In this document: positions 61,541-64,000 of the stretch, piece by piece
How positions within the stretch are numbered: the first letter of the stretch is position 1
Layout: each line of letters opens with the position of its first letter
Assembly: GCA_015179045.1 (NCBI GenBank)
Contig: WHUZ01000040.1
Location: 1-64,000, forward strand
DNA from: Kalaharituber pfeilii
Taxonomy: Eukaryota; Ascomycota; Pezizomycetes; Pezizales; Pezizaceae
Direction: 5' to 3'
DNA: 64,000 bases
Made by a program: the position numbers and the translations under genes
Notes under the pieces: model-generated
What the model saw: only the letters and a program-made list of their open reading frames with translations
The model's database searches: none
Told to the model about the DNA's origin: nothing

Positions 61541-62345
61541 CTGCGATGGAAAGTTTGATTCGCCCGACGCGCCGCGTTGAGAAAATGACGGCAGACGCTA
61601 GAAGCCCTCTCTTTATGAAGTTGATGGGTAAAGTCAACCCGGAGAAGATTTATTCCCTGAAACTTATCGCAGAAGAGTACCAACTTGCTGATCTTGTATC
61701 TGCTACGCGCGCTTTACTATCGTCGTTTTCTCCATCGTAGTTGCTATCCTGTCTCTCCGTCCTCTTCTACGTTCCTCGTTCTCACGGCTGGCCCCTCACA
61801 CAATCCGCCATTCGCGCCTGCAAGCACTTTCCGTGACAAACTTCCCCGACGGCAAATTATTTTTCCCGACCCGGGTCGGCAAACCGCACGGCGCACTAAA
61901 AACCCCCTACGGGCTATGGCGAGGTGTATATTAACTAACTAAAAAAAAGAAGTTAACCACTAAGTACATGTATTGCCCGCGTATCCTCCATGGTGCGGGT
62001 AGCTTTTCACACCCAGAATCGTGTCTGTGACCTCCTATTTCCTTCCCCTATAATAGATAGTAATGTGGTCTTCTACGATTTGCAACGTGAGGCAACCGAC
62101 CTGTCGCGTCGGATGCTATACCCAATGACCGTTCACTTGATGCTATCAGATCCTTTAAAATGCTACATGATGCCTGATTTATTCTCCGAACTAATTACAT
62201 TTCATCCGCTTGATATATGTCCTGCCAGTTGCCCGATGCTGCTGGAGCTAGCTTAGCAGAAGTACTACGGGACTCTCTACCTGCATCGCTCTTTGAGAAT
62301 CTGTGGAAAAGTATGCCAGATCGGGTCGCTGCTATTACCTTCTTG
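61541..62345 (+). other. Short plus-strand frames around a LINE A remnant
   Basis: 61546-61740 reads MESLIRPTRRVEKMTADARS ... EEYQLADLVSATRALLSS, which resembles the end of a BTB-type domain only vaguely. 61895-61990 is a worn LINE A 3' end (CTACGGGCTATGGCGAGG, TACATGTATTGCCCGCG) in minus orientation. 61990-62345 reads YDLQREATDLSRRMLYPM and, in a shifted frame, SLAEVLRDSLPASLFENLWK ending at TAA. Possibly a decayed gene. Family unknown. Confidence 0.35.
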
Positions 62346-63400
62346 GACCTATAACCTTCCTACTATATAAAATACTCTAGTATCTTCTTGATACTATTAT
62401 ATCGTACATTAGTGATAGAGGTTATAAAGTATTCTTCCTCACCTTCTCATTCCAAGGCGAGTGGTGTTGTTCCTCTTAGAAACAAGCAAAGAACTCTTGT
62501 GGGTATAGGGGGTTGTGGATGCATGGAGCTTTAGACCAGGTCTGTAAAGAGGTCGGCAGAGGAACCTCATTGAGTTTGGTTGTCAATTTAGAAGCAAAGG
62601 GGGGTCCACTTCTTAACAAGCAACTTATGGGTATGGGGGCATTCAAGGATGTAAACTGCGAAAATACTTCAATTCTACCCAATCAAAATCTCAAAAAAAA
62701 AAAAAGGAACGTCGAGCAGTGTTGCGGAATCTTTAGCTTCTTCTTACTAAGCAAGTGACAGCTTCTAAACGAAACGGCGCTAGGCAACTAAAAATGCTCA
62801 GAATCAAATTTCTGTAGGGGATTCTATAATTCCGTCAACCGCGGTTCAAGTTCGGGAAGGTCGATGCCGGTATTATTAAGTATATTCTAGGAGCATTGGT
62901 AGGTAGTAAATTTGGTTATACTAGGGGTAGTAGAGGATAGTAAGTAGGCATATCATATATGGAGAGTATAATACAATTTTTTAAATATACTAGATGCTCT
63001 AAGGTATAATATAATTTATTAATTATATCAACTACTCTAAGCAAAACTACGTACTAAAGTAGTAACCACCATCTATACCTCCCCTATCCCTCATCCCCCA
63101 TCCCCCATCCCCTCATCGCCCGGCTCCAAATTCTCACCATGCACATGACTAAAAACAAGTCGACGTCCATCCCCAGCTCATACTCATTAACAAACACACT
63201 TAATTCAGCTTCAATGCCCAGTACATAACATAAGAAGAACACCAAGTACCAACCCGCAGCAAAGTGAGGTCCATAATGCTTCCCAGGGGCATGACAACAA
63301 AACGCATTACCATCATCGCCATGGTACCCCCATGAGTCCGGCTCCCTGAATTTATAGCATATTTATGCAACTGTGATGCTGTTACCACTCGGCTCACATA
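62346..63400. other. No recognisable gene
   Basis: AT-rich sequence with a diverged direct repeat (GGTATAATATAATTTATTAA against GTATAATACAATTTTTTAAA, about 62945-63045) and a CATCCCC microsatellite (about 63085-63118). Frames lack domains. Confidence 0.45.
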
Positions 63401-63419
63401 TTGCCTGCATTGCATATGC

Positions 63420-63700
63420 GCATTTCGGATACACGTCTACTAGCGAATGACAATGTTGACGTCAATTTTGCTTCCAAAAAGGGCTGGGTACCGCTAAATC
63501 TCGCGGCTAAAAAAGGCCACGACAAGGTGGTAGAGCTGCTGCTGGCAGACAACAGGGTTGATGTCAATATTCCTACCAGAATGGGCCTCACACCACTACA
63601 TTTCATCGCCATAGCCCTTAGGGCGGCAAGCGATTAATGAAATAAAAAAAAAAAAAAAAAAAAAAACCACTACATTTCGCAGTGGGAACTTGGTAGAAAA
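63420..63700 (+). pseudogene. Ankyrin-repeat fragment interrupted by a LINE A tail
   Basis: FASKKGWVPLNLAAKKGHDK, VVELLLADNRVDVNIPT and GLTPLHF are two and a half ankyrin units of the same subfamily as the genes at 13757 and 20726. The LINE tail at 63605 cuts the third unit at TPLHF. Sequence after the second target copy (CGCAGTGGGAACTTGGTAGA) is not ankyrin-like. Upstream of about 63430 there is no gene sequence. Confidence 0.75.
63605..63665 (+). mobile_element. LINE A 3' tail in the ankyrin fragment
   Basis: ATCGCCATAGCCCTTAGGGC, GGCAAGCGATTAATGAAAT and about 24 A: 61 bp. The 13-bp duplication ACCACTACATTTC is at 63592-63604 and 63666-63678. Confidence 0.95.
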
Positions 63701-64000
63701 ATATTCTAGAGAATTAAATGAGTATAGAAACTTAGCAGAAGAACATTCTAGATACAGGAAAATCAAACTAGCATAGGAGAAACTTCGAGCTAATGCAGGA
63801 GAATATTCTAAATGAATCATAGATGACAATGCTGAGCTGCTACACCGGACCGGTATTGGTCCCTTAAACTTGTAGTGGCTTTTAGTACGTTTGGTTATTG
63901 GAGTTCAGCGTTAGTTTATCATCCCAAGCCATCAAGATTGGTAGAAAAAGGAGGTTGCAGGCTGCGGAACTGCGATATAAACGAAGAAGCCAGAACTATC
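63701..64000. other. No recognisable gene
   Basis: Contains diverged ~33-bp repeats around AGAAxATTCTAGA (63695-63815), encoding nothing recognisable. The window ends here. Confidence 0.4.

Overview
This window looks like a transposon-dense region of a filamentous ascomycete genome, possibly a Pezizomycete such as a truffle relative. The lineage is an inference. It rests on short GT-AG introns of about 55-75 bp with CTAAC/CTAAT-type branch points, Tad-like LINEs with an RNase H domain, a chromodomain Gypsy element, Fot1/pogo and Mutator-like elements, fungal STAND genes (N-terminal domain, NACHT, ankyrin), and C-to-T/G-to-A decay resembling RIP. Almost all of the window is nested mobile DNA. 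Only one large gene appears intact.

Layout. 250-4956 is a long inverted-repeat (foldback) element. Its arms are tandem ~57-bp repeats, and a solo LTR, a hAT-like element and a hAT MITE are nested inside it. 5086-10318 is an LTR interrupted by a Mutator-like element (5501-9808), which itself contains a hAT MITE with a LINE tail inside it and a pogo element with perfect 93-bp inverted repeats. 10.3-13.8 kb is AT-rich and ends in a Helitron N-terminal remnant. 13.8-26.4 kb holds a truncated ankyrin gene, a long stretch without recognisable genes, and the intact NACHT-ankyrin gene (20726-25563, with 17 ankyrin repeats). 26.4-33.0 kb carries the next two parts of a Helitron helicase on the same strand and in the same order, separated by a second block of the 57-bp satellite.

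33.5-34.5 kb has a two-exon gene I do not recognise. 37.7-45.1 kb is a chromovirus LTR split by a 7.1-kb, nearly complete Tad-like LINE (family B) with a 14-bp target duplication. 45-50.8 kb is a patchwork of Gypsy and Copia fragments, an 18S rRNA fragment, two more MITEs and many LINE tails. 52.4-55.5 kb is a 0.7-kb direct duplication in which one copy shows RIP-type transitions, with an inverted repeat and a solo LTR between the copies. 55.9-64 kb holds another solo LTR, a LINE reverse-transcriptase remnant, a broken TPR/NACHT gene, a 140-bp tandem repeat and an ankyrin fragment hit by a LINE tail.

Two LINE 3' ends recur across the window as tiny insertions, mostly 50-200 bp. Family A ends in a CGCCATAGCCC...GGGCGGCA hairpin, and family B in CCCTGCCATGGC...GCGGGG. 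Most copies carry a poly-A tail and visible target-site duplications of 11-16 bp. Family B tails match the 3' end of the 7.1-kb LINE, so they are extreme 5' truncations of it or of close relatives. Coordinates of element ends come from reading the termini and duplications by eye. Protein family calls come from motif recognition without database searches.
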